A stretch of DNA of 64,000 nt from Deltaproteobacteria bacterium (GTDB lineage: Bacteria; Desulfobacterota; DSM-4660; Desulfatiglandales; HGW-15). Positions 42,601-53,333 of this stretch are shown piece by piece. A program made the position numbers and the translations under genes. How positions within the stretch are numbered: position 1 is the first letter of the stretch; every line of letters starts with the position of its first letter. The notes below the pieces were generated by a model. That model was not told the origin of the DNA and ran no database searches. It worked only from the letters and a program-made list of their open reading frames with translations. Location of the stretch: the NCBI GenBank assembly GCA_020060215.1, contig JAGVAP010000010.1, positions 1-64,000 on the forward strand. The letters are read 5' to 3'.

Positions 42601-44486
42601 CAGAAGACGTCGTGTTGTTTCTTGCGGGTGTCCCGCCCTTCCAGTTCCTCGACACCGGGGAACTGAAGCGGTTGGCCGAAGAGGTCTCGATGGAGTTCTA
42701 TCCCGTCGACATGGTCATCCTGAAACAGAACGGCCCTCCAAGTGACTCCTTGAGGGTGATCAAGAAGGGTGCCGTCAAGGTGATCATGGAGAGCGAGGGC
42801 GGGGAAGAGATCGTGATGGAGTACAAGGGTGAGGGAGACAACTTCGGGTTTCTCTCCATGAGCGGTGGGGACCGCCAGCGCACGACCGTAAAAGCCGTGG
42901 AGGACACCCTCTGTTACATCATTCCGAAGGACCGCTTCCAGAGGCTCCTTCTGTCCAGCCAGCCCTTTTCCGAATACTTCATGGCCTACCTCTCCCGCTA
43001 TGTCGACCGGACCGCCCTCGAGATGCGCCGCAGGAGGTCGATATTCGAAACCAGCGACCGGCTGCTCTTCACCACACCCGTGGGAAGCATAGCGGTTCCC
43101 CTAACCTCCGTGCCGGGATCGACATCCATCCAGAAGGCCGCCTCTCTCATGACGCAGCACAAGATCAGTTCCCTAGTCATCCTAAACGAAAACAACCTGC
43201 CCTCCGGCATCGTGACCGATCGCGACCTGCGAGAGAAGGTGGTGGCCAAGGGCCGCAATATAGACGAACCTGTTCGGAACATCGGCAGCCTCTCCCTGAT
43301 CCGCGCAGATGGGCGGGAAACATGCTTTGAGGCGCTCATGAAGATGATTCAATACAGTATCCACCACCTGCTGGTCGTGGAAGACGGGGAACTGAAAGGG
43401 ATTGTCACAAACCACGATCTCATGCTTCTCCAGGGGACTTCACCCGTCTCATTTGCCAAGGACATTCTCCTCCAGGACAGCATCGAGGGTCTGGCCCCCC
43501 TGACCCGCAAGATCTTCAACCTTGTAGGGCTGCTCCTGAAGGAACACACCCGTTTTTCACACCTGGCCAATATCATGACCGAAATCAATGACCGGCTTAT
43601 GCGAAGGGTGCTTGAAATCGCCGAGAGGAAGCTCGGCCCCCCGCCCCTACCCTACTGCTGGGTTACTTTGGGCAGCGAGGGCCGAAGGGAGCAGATCTTC
43701 AAGACGGATCAGGACAACGCCCTCATCTACTCGGATCCCGCGACACCGGGAGAAGAGATCGATGCGGCCGGATATTTCTCGATCTTTTCCAATTGGGTCT
43801 GTGACAGCCTGCGGGAACTGGGCGCGCCCCACTGTCCGGACGGATTCATGGCCGCAAATCCCAGCTGGTGCCAGCCGTTCCGCGCCTGGAGGAAAACCTT
43901 CGGAAACTGGATCAACCTGGCCGAGGATATCTCCAGGGCGGCAAAGTTCTTCGACTCCAGGCCGATGTTTGGGAAGTCCCAGCTGTTCCACGGCATTCGA
44001 AATCAGATCACCCCCTGGGTAGCAGAAAATGGGCGTGAATTCCTGCGCGAGCTTGCAGGGGCCGCCCTGAAGTCGCCGCCCCCCGTGGGGTTCATGAGGG
44101 GGCGGGTGATCGAGAAGAACGGCGCCGAGCAAAGGACTCTCGACCTGAAGCGGCGGGGCATCCTCCCCCTGGTCGACCTGGTAAGGCTCCTTTCCCTTTC
44201 TCACGGCCTGCCCGAGACCTCGACCCTCGGCAGGATCAATCGGCTCAAGACAAGGGATCCGGCCTTCGCGCGAATGGAGGGGGAGTTGACGCACGCCTTT
44301 GAGTTCCTCATGACCATGATTGTGCACCACCAGTACGAACAGATAAAGAACGGGACGGCTCCCGATACCGTACTGGACCCGGGCAGGCTGAGCAGTCTCG
44401 ACAAGAAGACCCTCAGGGAGACCTTCCGGCTCATCGGGCGCCTGCAGGGCCTGGTCGCCAAGGCCTTCGACCGGGAGATCCCCTGA
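42594..44486 (+). CDS. cNMP-binding/CBS/DUF294 signalling protein (paralog 2)
   Basis: A 630-residue protein with the same order as paralog 1: cNMP-like domain (about 10-130), CBS pair (about 165-290; SSLVILNENNLPSGIVTDRDLREKV, IHHLLVVEDGELKGIV), then nucleotidyltransferase site GSEGRREQIFKTDQDNAL (about 361-378) with intact acidic residues, and DUF294 C-terminal helices. It overlaps both neighbours (7 bases and 1 base), so its level should be tied to the two NtrC-type proteins that flank it. Confidence 0.88.
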   Translation: MLTEDVVLFLAGVPPFQFLDTGELKRLAEEVSMEFYPVDMVILKQNGPPSDSLRVIKKGAVKVIMESEGGEEIVMEYKGEGDNFGFLSMSGGDRQRTTVKAVEDTLCYIIPKDRFQRLLLSSQPFSEYFMAYLSRYVDRTALEMRRRRSIFETSDRLLFTTPVGSIAVPLTSVPGSTSIQKAASLMTQHKISSLVILNENNLPSGIVTDRDLREKVVAKGRNIDEPVRNIGSLSLIRADGRETCFEALMKMIQYSIHHLLVVEDGELKGIVTNHDLMLLQGTSPVSFAKDILLQDSIEGLAPLTRKIFNLVGLLLKEHTRFSHLANIMTEINDRLMRRVLEIAERKLGPPPLPYCWVTLGSEGRREQIFKTDQDNALIYSDPATPGEEIDAAGYFSIFSNWVCDSLRELGAPHCPDGFMAANPSWCQPFRAWRKTFGNWINLAEDISRAAKFFDSRPMFGKSQLFHGIRNQITPWVAENGREFLRELAGAALKSPPPVGFMRGRVIEKNGAEQRTLDLKRRGILPLVDLVRLLSLSHGLPETSTLGRINRLKTRDPAFARMEGELTHAFEFLMTMIVHHQYEQIKNGTAPDTVLDPGRLSSLDKKTLRETFRLIGRLQGLVAKAFDREIP

Positions 44487-45838
44487 TGCCCGATCGAATC
44501 CTCATCGTTGACGACGAACCGGTCCTTTGTGATTCCCTCCGGCGGGTCTTCGAAAAGGACGGGTATGAAGTCGAGACGGCGGGAAGCGCGGAAGCCGCAT
44601 TCCAGCTCTTCGAGCCCGCGGCATACGACCTGGTTCTCTGCGATGTGCTCCTGCCGGGGATGGATGGAATCGAATTCCTGGAGGCCGTAAAGAAGCGCTC
44701 CCCTAATCAGATCGTCATTGTGATGACGGCCTACGCCTCCATCGAGACCGCGGTGGGCGCGCTCAGGGCCGGGGCCAGGGACTACATCCTGAAGCCGATC
44801 ATCCACGAAGAGATCAAGCGCGTCGTGCGCGTGATCTTGAACGAAAGGGCCCTGCATGCCGAAAACCTTCTTCTTAAGCGGCAAATTGAAGAGAACTATG
44901 ATTTCGAAAATATCGTTGGAAAGAGCGCCGCCATACTCTCCCTGATCGAGCAGGTCAAGAAGATCTCCAATTCCCGCAGCAATGTCCTTGTCCTCGGGGA
45001 AACGGGGACCGGGAAAGAGCTTTTCACTCGCGCCATCCACCATAACAGTCCCCGGAGGAACAAACCCTTTGTGCCCATAAACTGCAGCGCCATCCCCGAC
45101 CACCTGCTCGAATCCGAGCTCTTCGGGTTCGTAAAGGGGGCCTTCACAGGCGCCGTGCAGGCCAAGCGGGGTCTCTTCGAGGAGGCGGATGAAGGGACGG
45201 TCTTTCTCGACGAGATTGCCGATCTGAGCCCCCACCTCCAGGCGAAGCTCCTCCGCGTCATCGACGACCACGAGATCAGGCCCATAGGCAGCACTCAGAG
45301 CCGCAAGGTGGATCTGCGCTTCGTCGCCGCGACAAACAAGGACGCCGCCCAGGCCGTCCGGGAAGGATCCCTCCGGGAGGACCTCTACTACAGGTTGAAC
45401 GTGGTAACCATTCATTTGCCGCCGCTGAGGGAGAGAAGGGAGGACATTCCGAACCTTTCCGAGCGGTTCATAAAGAAATACTCCCAGGAACTCGGAAAGG
45501 CGGTGCGGGGTTTGGATGCGGGCGCGCTCCGAATCCTCATGGAATATGCCTGGCCGGGCAACGTCCGTGAGCTGCGGAACATCATGGAGAGGGCCGTGCT
45601 GATCGCAGGGGGCCCGGAGATCCGGCCCGAACACCTGCCTGAAGGGATCAGGAAAGGTGAGTCGTTCTTAGGCCAATCCCTGGACAAGGCCATGTCTATC
45701 GAGGGCTACACAAAGGCCTTCATCGAAACACATCAGGCTGTCATGAACGAGCAGGAGCTCGCCGAATGCCTCGGGATCACCAGGAAGGCCCTGTGGGAGA
45801 AAAGAAGGAGATGGAATCTCCAAAGGCGACGTGACTGA
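44486..45838 (+). CDS. NtrC-family sigma-54-dependent response regulator
   Basis: A 450-residue activator. Receiver 1-120 with Asp53 (LCDVLLPG) and Lys103; AAA+ domain with Walker A GETGTGKE (171-178), GAFTGA (218-223), Walker B GTVFLDEI (237-244), and the arginine region REDLYYRLNV; C-terminal Fis-type HTH near 425-447 (NEQELAECLGITRKALWEKRRR). All parts are intact. It is about 47% longer-lived in motif terms than its degenerate paralog only in the sense that no key residue is lost. Likely cognate kinase: the symporter-kinase upstream. Likely target: the sigma-54 promoter at 46086. Confidence 0.93.
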   Translation: MPDRILIVDDEPVLCDSLRRVFEKDGYEVETAGSAEAAFQLFEPAAYDLVLCDVLLPGMDGIEFLEAVKKRSPNQIVIVMTAYASIETAVGALRAGARDYILKPIIHEEIKRVVRVILNERALHAENLLLKRQIEENYDFENIVGKSAAILSLIEQVKKISNSRSNVLVLGETGTGKELFTRAIHHNSPRRNKPFVPINCSAIPDHLLESELFGFVKGAFTGAVQAKRGLFEEADEGTVFLDEIADLSPHLQAKLLRVIDDHEIRPIGSTQSRKVDLRFVAATNKDAAQAVREGSLREDLYYRLNVVTIHLPPLRERREDIPNLSERFIKKYSQELGKAVRGLDAGALRILMEYAWPGNVRELRNIMERAVLIAGGPEIRPEHLPEGIRKGESFLGQSLDKAMSIEGYTKAFIETHQAVMNEQELAECLGITRKALWEKRRRWNLQRRRD

Positions 45839-45965
45839 CGGTCAACAGAGGACAAAACGTTACCTTTCTACCCATTTGCCCCGGGGAAATGCAACCAAAC
45901 GTGGCAAACTCAAGTACTCGATCATGCTGCCAAAAAGAGAGTGCTGCCGTAAGTGTTACAAAAAG

Positions 45966-45984
45966 TAGCAAAATCTTTGCGACA
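45966..45984 (+). promoter_or_regulatory. candidate upstream activator site (dyad)
   Basis: GTAGCAAAATCTTTGCGAC is a dyad with half-sites GTAGCAAA and (reverse strand) GTCGCAAA, 3-base centre. A further half-site GTGGCAAA is at 45901-45908. The dyad lies about 120 bases upstream of the sigma-54 -24 element, a normal enhancer distance for an NtrC-type activator. Confidence 0.5.
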
Positions 45985-46085
45985 ACCCCTTCCCGCCGAC
46001 ATTCCCGGGCCTGAACGAACAAGCCAAAACCCACAAAAGACTTCCTTTTTTCAGTCTGAACTTTAGTCACCCCACTGCACCTCGC

Positions 46086-46101
46086 GGGCACAATCATTGC
46101 T
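46086..46101 (+). promoter_or_regulatory. sigma-54 promoter (-24/-12)
   Basis: GGCAC-A-ATCA-TTGCT (46087-46101) fits the consensus GGCACR-N4-TTGCW with GG and GC ten bases apart. With C46100 at -12, transcription would begin near 46112, only about two bases before ATG 46114. It follows an intact sigma-54 activator gene. Confidence 0.75.
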
Positions 46102-46113
46102 CTTAACCCGGTT

Positions 46114-48015
46114 ATGAGCCGTGACGAGCTTGTACAGTCCTTGGCGGTCTCCCCCATCTTTCAGGACCTTGGACCGGAAGAGTTGCAGGGTCTTGCGAGC
46201 GAGGTCGAGGTGGAGGTCTATCCACGGGGGACCGTAATCAGCCGTCTCGACGGTTCACCTGCGGACAGGCTCCGCATCATCAAGGAGGGATCGGTGAAGG
46301 TCACCATCCCGTTCGGTAGAAACGACGATGCGCTCGTGGACTACCGTGGCAAAGGCGAGGTCCTCGGGTTCATCTCCATCCTGGCCGGCGGAAGTGCGGG
46401 AGGCGAGTTTGTCGCGCTGGAGGACACCACCTGTTTTCTGATCGGTCGAGGTGCCGTTCTGGACTTGCTGAAGAGCGACAGCGTTTTCGCCGAGCGGTTC
46501 TTCGGCGAATTTTTCCAGAGGTACGTGAACAAGCCTTACCGGGAGATAGGCAAGAAGAGGCTCCTCTACGGCGGAGGGGAGCGCCTCCTCTTCACCACCC
46601 CGGTAGGGGAGCTGGCCAGGCGCGATCTGGTCACCGCCTCGGAGGAGATCTCGATCCGGGACGCGGCCGACCTCATGTCCAAGCGTCGAATCGGCTCCCT
46701 GATCCTGACGAACGCGCTCGGACTCCCTTCGGGCATCGTGACGAACAGGGATTTCAAGGAGAGGGTGGTCTCCAAGGGGCGTGACGTGAGCCAGCCGGTG
46801 AAGAGGATCCAGAGCGTATCGCTGGTCAAATCCGAGGCGAACGAGCACTGCATCGAGGCCCTCTTTAAAATGGTCCGGTACAACATCCGCCACCTGCTTG
46901 TGGTTGAGGGGGGGCAGCTCAAGGGCATGCTCTCGGCCCAGGACCTGATAAGGCTGTACGGCACCTCCCCCATCTCTATCATCCAGGAGCTCGAAAGCCA
47001 GCCGTCGATCGACGGCCTGGTCGATCCGGCCGACAGGATACAGTCCATGGTCGGGTCGTTCCTTCAGGAAGGGGTCAAGGTCGGCCATATCCAGCGCATC
47101 CTTACGGAGGTCTACGATCGTCTGGTGAGGCAGGTCATGGATCTGGTGGAGAAGTCGCTTGGCCCCCCGCCGGTTCCCTATTGCCTCCTCTCTTTCGGAT
47201 CGGCGGGTCGAAAAGAGCAGGTGTTTATGACCCGGCAGGAAAACGGCCTGATCTACGCCGACCCCGGCTCCCCGGAGGCGGAAGCTGAATCCAGAGCCTA
47301 CTTCTCCCGTCTTTCCACCGCAACCTCTGAAACGCTCCAGCGAATCGGTTATCCCCCGGCTGATCCCGAATCCTTTCCCATGGGCTCCTGCCGGTGCGAG
47401 CCCCTGAGGGTTTGGAAAGAGATCGTTTTCGCCTGGATAAGCCGGGCGGATCGAGTATCCGTGGAAGCGTCCCTCCCGGTGCTGGACTTCAGGTGCCGCC
47501 GCGGAGAATGCGGGCTTGCAGACGACCTGCGGAGTTCCGTGATCGAGCGGTTGCGGCGGGAGCGGTTCTTCATCGACATGATGGCGGTCAACATCGTCAA
47601 GACATCCCCTCCGCTGAGCCCGTTCAGGAGGTTTGTCCTCGAGAAGAACGGCCTGTTCAGGGGAAGTTTCAATCTCCAGGAAAAAGGTATCAGGCCGCTG
47701 GTGGACATGATCCGCCTATATGCCTTGGCGGCCGGGATCCGGGAGACCTCTACCATGGAGCGGTTGGAGGGACTGCGCGAGAGCTCTCCACTCATCCAGC
47801 GGCACGGAGAGGAGCTGGAATATGCCATGGAATTCATGAGCGGGCTTCTGATCCGGAGCCAGTTCGAGACCTGGAGGTCCGGGTCCCCACTGCACGGGTG
47901 CGTAGACCCCGACCTGCTCAACAAGCTGGAAAAGAAAAACCTGAGAGAGATCTTCTCACTCATATCTCGTTTGCAGTCGGCCGTGTTGAGGAAGCACCAA
48001 CCCTTGAAGATCTGA
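46114..48015 (+). CDS. cNMP-binding/CBS/DUF294 protein with altered nucleotidyltransferase site (paralog 3)
   Basis: A 633-residue paralog. cNMP-like domain about 10-130, CBS pair about 165-290, then GSAGRKEQVFMTRQENGL where the active paralogs read GSEGR...TDQDNAL. Both acidic positions are changed (D to R and D to E), so catalysis is doubtful. The DUF294 C-terminal helices are kept. The N-terminus aligns with paralog 2 from the ATG at 46114, but no ribosome site precedes it, and the sigma-54 start site is nearly on it: the mRNA may be leaderless. It heads the exonuclease-symporter-acs gene run. Confidence 0.87.
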   Translation: MSRDELVQSLAVSPIFQDLGPEELQGLASEVEVEVYPRGTVISRLDGSPADRLRIIKEGSVKVTIPFGRNDDALVDYRGKGEVLGFISILAGGSAGGEFVALEDTTCFLIGRGAVLDLLKSDSVFAERFFGEFFQRYVNKPYREIGKKRLLYGGGERLLFTTPVGELARRDLVTASEEISIRDAADLMSKRRIGSLILTNALGLPSGIVTNRDFKERVVSKGRDVSQPVKRIQSVSLVKSEANEHCIEALFKMVRYNIRHLLVVEGGQLKGMLSAQDLIRLYGTSPISIIQELESQPSIDGLVDPADRIQSMVGSFLQEGVKVGHIQRILTEVYDRLVRQVMDLVEKSLGPPPVPYCLLSFGSAGRKEQVFMTRQENGLIYADPGSPEAEAESRAYFSRLSTATSETLQRIGYPPADPESFPMGSCRCEPLRVWKEIVFAWISRADRVSVEASLPVLDFRCRRGECGLADDLRSSVIERLRRERFFIDMMAVNIVKTSPPLSPFRRFVLEKNGLFRGSFNLQEKGIRPLVDMIRLYALAAGIRETSTMERLEGLRESSPLIQRHGEELEYAMEFMSGLLIRSQFETWRSGSPLHGCVDPDLLNKLEKKNLREIFSLISRLQSAVLRKHQPLKI

Positions 48016-48021
48016 GGTGTC

Positions 48022-48738
48022 ATGGGCCTCTTTAGAAAGGGGAAGACCGGACCTGCAGGAGGACGGACCCGGAAGCAGCCGGGTGAGATCGCCCTCTCCC
48101 CTCACCAGGTCACGTACGTGATCCTCGACACGGAGTTGACCGGACTGGACCGCAGACGTGATTCCATCCTGTCGATCGGCGCCCTCAAGATGTCGGGTGG
48201 GCGGATCGAAATGGGCCGGACCTTCTATCAAGTGGTCAACCCCGGCAGCGAGATGAAAAAGGAGACGGTTGTGATCCACGAGATCACCCCCTCGGAGGTT
48301 TCGGAAAAACCGGGGATCGAAAAGGTGATCTCGGGTTTCCTCCACTTCTGCGCCGATCACGTTCTGGTGGGCCATTACATCGGCATGGACCTCCACTTCA
48401 TCAACCGAGAGATGAAGAGATGTCTGGGGCAGACACTGGAGAACCTTTCGCTCGATACCATGAGGCTCGCCGACTGGCTGCGGTGGAAGAGTTCCGGCCG
48501 CGCCTGGAACGGGTTCAATCCCAAGAACTACCAGCTCCACGAGATTGCCAAGGAGCTGGGGATCCACGTGCAGGGCGCACACAACTCGCTGATGGATGCC
48601 TACATGACCGCACAGGTGCTTCAACGGCTCTTCCCGAGGCTGCTGGCCGGCGGAATCGACACGCTGGGGAAGCTCCTGGAAATCGGGAACCCCTCACGCA
48701 AGCTGCGCGTGCAGGAAATGATGGAGACGGTGTTCTGA
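48022..48738 (+). CDS. DnaQ-like 3'-5' exonuclease (DEDD family)
   Basis: A 238-residue protein with the DEDDh-type motifs: ILDTELTGLDRRRDSILSIGAL (Exo I, Asp/Glu about 37-39), VGHYIGMDLHFINREM (Exo II Asp about 123), and GAHNSLMDAYMTAQVL (Exo III, His and Asp about 189-195). It starts six bases after paralog 3. Such exonuclease genes accompany DUF294 proteins and acetate symporters in many proteobacteria, which suggests a nucleotide- or RNA-processing signalling role rather than replication proofreading. Confidence 0.85.
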   Translation: MGLFRKGKTGPAGGRTRKQPGEIALSPHQVTYVILDTELTGLDRRRDSILSIGALKMSGGRIEMGRTFYQVVNPGSEMKKETVVIHEITPSEVSEKPGIEKVISGFLHFCADHVLVGHYIGMDLHFINREMKRCLGQTLENLSLDTMRLADWLRWKSSGRAWNGFNPKNYQLHEIAKELGIHVQGAHNSLMDAYMTAQVLQRLFPRLLAGGIDTLGKLLEIGNPSRKLRVQEMMETVF

Positions 48739-48907
48739 GCGGTTCTCGGTGAATATTCAGCAGATCGTGCATCTCATTTCGGTCGGTTTCCCCGAAGAGA
48801 GGAAAGGAGGTGAGGCGGAAGAGAGAGAGATCGAGTCGGCAGTCACATCCAGTGGAGTGCCGGCGGCGGCAACGGCTGAAGACAACCCACAAACAAAGGA
48901 GGAGATC

Positions 48908-49216
48908 ATGGCAGTCAATCAAAGTGTCAACCCCCAGGCCGGCGGCGTAGCGGTCGAGCGAAAAGCGGGCACGCTGGAGGCCTACTGGAGAAAGAACATC
49001 ACCTACGTGGCGATCCTGCTGTCCATATGGTTCCTGGTCTCCTATGTCTTCGGGATCATCCTGGCCGACGCCCTGAGCGGAATCTATCTGGGCGGCTTCA
49101 GGCTGGGATTCTGGTTTGCCAACCAGGGTTCCGAGGTCATATTCGTGATCCTTATCGTCGTCTACGTGAAGCTGATGAACAGGCTGGACGAGGAGTTCGA
49201 CGTGCAGGAGAAGTAA
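48908..49216 (+). CDS. DUF4212 symporter small subunit
   Basis: A 102-residue protein with two membrane segments (about 35-55 and 72-90): YWRKNITYVAILLSIWFLVSY and LGFWFANQGSEVIFVILIVVYVKLMNRLDEEF. This is DUF4212, the constant small partner of the VC_2705-type sodium:solute symporter encoded next. ATG 48908 follows AAAGGAGGAG. The 170 bases before it (48739-48907) hold no separate gene. Confidence 0.9.
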   Translation: MAVNQSVNPQAGGVAVERKAGTLEAYWRKNITYVAILLSIWFLVSYVFGIILADALSGIYLGGFRLGFWFANQGSEVIFVILIVVYVKLMNRLDEEFDVQEK

Positions 49217-49258
49217 GAACGGGCATCTGCTAACCCTTCCAAGAGAAAGGATGCAACT

Positions 49259-51064
49259 ATGGGTATCTTAGCGTGGACCTGGATCATTGTGGGGCTATCA
49301 TTCTCGCTCTATATCGCCATCGCCATCTATTCGAAGGCAAAGACCACCGGCGACTTCTACGTGGCCGAGCGCAGGGTCCATCCCACCCTGAACGGTATGG
49401 CCACCGGCGCGGACTGGATGTCGGCGGCCTCGTTCATCTCCATGGCCGGCCTGATCTCCTTCATGGGCCGCGACGGCTCCATGTACCTCATGGGGTGGAC
49501 CGGCGGGTACGTGCTGCTGGCCATGCTCCTGGCTCCATACCTCAGGAAGTACGGCAAGTTCACGGTCCCCATGTTCGTGGGGGAGCGCTACTACTCCAAC
49601 GCGGCCCGGGTGGTGGCGGTCTGTTGCGCCATCTTCGTTTCCTTTACCTACGTGGCCGGGCAGATGCGCGGCGTGGGGATCGTCTTCTCCCGCTTTCTGG
49701 AGGTGAGCATCAACACCGGCGTCCTGATCGGCATGGCCATCGTCTTCTTTTACGCGGTCCTCGGCGGCATGAAGGGCATCACCTACACCCAGGTGGCCCA
49801 GTACTGCGTGCTGATCGTCGCGTACATGATCCCGGCGATCTTCATCTCGATCATGCTGACCGGCAACCCCATTCCCCAGCTGGGATACGGGAGTTCACTC
49901 AGCCAGGGCGGCCAGGAGCTCCTTCAGACAACGGGAGGATATCTTCTCGACAAGCTTGACCTACTGCAGCAGGACCTCGGGTTCAAGGCCTACACTGCGG
50001 GAGGGGCCAAGAGCACGATCGATGTCTTCATGATCACCTTTGCCCTGATGGTGGGCACCGCGGGGCTCCCCCACATCATCATCCGATTCTTCACCACCCC
50101 CACCATCAAAGGAGCCAGGGCCTCTGCAGGATGGGCGCTCTTCTTCATCGCCATCCTCTACACCACGGCCCCTGCAGTGGCCTCTTTCGCCCGCTTCAAC
50201 CTGATCCTGAGCGTACAGAACAAGCCTTTCGAGCAGGCCCCCTCCTGGTTCAAGAACTGGGCGCAGACAGGTCTCGTTGCATGGAAAGACAAAAACGGGG
50301 ACGGGATCATCCAATATGCGCCCGGCGCGGCCTTCGCCGGGCCCATCAAGTACGCCACCGGGCCGGACGGCGCCGTACTCAAGGGAAAACACGGGGAACG
50401 GGTGGTCTCCACCCCCCAGGTCCCCATTGACAAGAGCAAGAACGAGCTCTATGTCGACAACGACATCATGGTGCTCGCCAACCCGGAGATCGCAAAGCTA
50501 CCGAACTGGGTGGTCGCCCTGGTGGCGGCAGGAGGGCTCGCCGCCGCGCTCTCGACCGCGGCAGGGCTCCTCCTCGTCATTGCCGCGGCCCTCTCCCACG
50601 ACCTCATCAAGAGCATCCTGATCCCATCCACCACCGAGAAGATGGAGCTGATCTACGCACGAGTGGCGGCCGGGCTTGCGGTGATCGTCGCGGGCTATTT
50701 CGGCATCCACCCGCCGGGCTTCGTGGCGCAGGTGGTCGCCTTCGCCTTCGGTCTTGCGGCCTCCTCCTTCTTCCCGATCATCATCATGGGGATCTTCTGG
50801 AAGAGGACCACGAAAGAGGGGGCGATCGCGGGCATGATCTGCGGGATCGCCTTTACCGCCGCATACATCATCTACTTCAAGTTCATCAACCCCGGGCTCA
50901 ACACCCCGGCCCACTGGTGGTGGGGGATCTCCCCCGAGGGGATCGGCACCATCGGGATGCTGGTCAATTTCATCGTCACCTTTATCGTCTCAAAAGCGAC
51001 AACGGAACCTCCCCTGGAGGTCCAGCGCATGGTGGAGAGCCTCCGGTACCCCCGCACGATCTGA
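49259..51064 (+). CDS. ActP-like sodium:solute symporter (acetate/monocarboxylate)
   Basis: A 601-residue SSS-family permease with about 13 membrane segments. Signature stretches: GDFYVAERRVHPTLNGMATGADWMSAASFISMAGLI (about 31-66), FTYVAGQMRGVGIVFSRFLEV, FYAVLGGMKGITYTQVAQY and LAAALSTAAGLLLVIAAALSHDL. A hydrophilic loop at about 310-405, with KDKNGDGIIQYAPG and a calcium-loop-like DKNGDG, is typical of the VC_2705 subfamily. With DUF4212 and acsA it should import acetate or similar short acids. Confidence 0.9.
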   Translation: MGILAWTWIIVGLSFSLYIAIAIYSKAKTTGDFYVAERRVHPTLNGMATGADWMSAASFISMAGLISFMGRDGSMYLMGWTGGYVLLAMLLAPYLRKYGKFTVPMFVGERYYSNAARVVAVCCAIFVSFTYVAGQMRGVGIVFSRFLEVSINTGVLIGMAIVFFYAVLGGMKGITYTQVAQYCVLIVAYMIPAIFISIMLTGNPIPQLGYGSSLSQGGQELLQTTGGYLLDKLDLLQQDLGFKAYTAGGAKSTIDVFMITFALMVGTAGLPHIIIRFFTTPTIKGARASAGWALFFIAILYTTAPAVASFARFNLILSVQNKPFEQAPSWFKNWAQTGLVAWKDKNGDGIIQYAPGAAFAGPIKYATGPDGAVLKGKHGERVVSTPQVPIDKSKNELYVDNDIMVLANPEIAKLPNWVVALVAAGGLAAALSTAAGLLLVIAAALSHDLIKSILIPSTTEKMELIYARVAAGLAVIVAGYFGIHPPGFVAQVVAFAFGLAASSFFPIIIMGIFWKRTTKEGAIAGMICGIAFTAAYIIYFKFINPGLNTPAHWWWGISPEGIGTIGMLVNFIVTFIVSKATTEPPLEVQRMVESLRYPRTI

Positions 51065-51085
51065 ACCGGGTATCGGGCGAGCGTT

Positions 51086-51109
51086 CGCCGGGGCGTCAAC
51101 GCCCCGGCG
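51086..51109. terminator. strong hairpin after the symporter gene
   Basis: CGCCGGGGCG-TCAA-CGCCCCGGCG, a perfect 10-bp GC-rich stem 21 bases after the symporter stop. No T run follows, so partial termination or mRNA end protection is more likely than full termination before acsA. Confidence 0.6.
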
Positions 51110-51237
51110 CGCGGCTTGTTGGAGGGGGCCGGCCCGTCCATGCGGGAGACCTCCCTCCCGGAGAAGAGGAATGCGTTTTGATCGCAAGCCTTGTCTAACG
51201 GCGAGGTTTGAACCTGGACCAGAAGGAGGTAGTCTCT

Positions 51238-53211
<1,974 letters not shown>

Positions 53212-53233
53212 TCGCGGATGGAGTACCCTCACA

Positions 53234-53259
53234 GGGCCGGCAGGTTCTCCTGCCGGCCC
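53234..53259. terminator. hairpin between acsA and the prpE-like gene
   Basis: GGGCCGGCAGG-TTCT-CCTGCCGGCCC is a perfect 11-bp stem with a 4-base loop, 22 bases after the acsA stop. No T tract follows. Confidence 0.65.
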
Positions 53260-53333
53260 GTCATCGCAAGGGGGGGCGCAACAAAGCTCTTTGAAGGCAG
53301 GAGGAGACGGAACCTGCGCCAGGAGAAGCGAGC

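Noticed and set aside
48749..48907. longer version of the DUF4212 protein starting at 48749
   Set aside because: The extra 53 residues do not resemble the family, whereas ATG 48908 has AAAGGAGGAG at ideal spacing.
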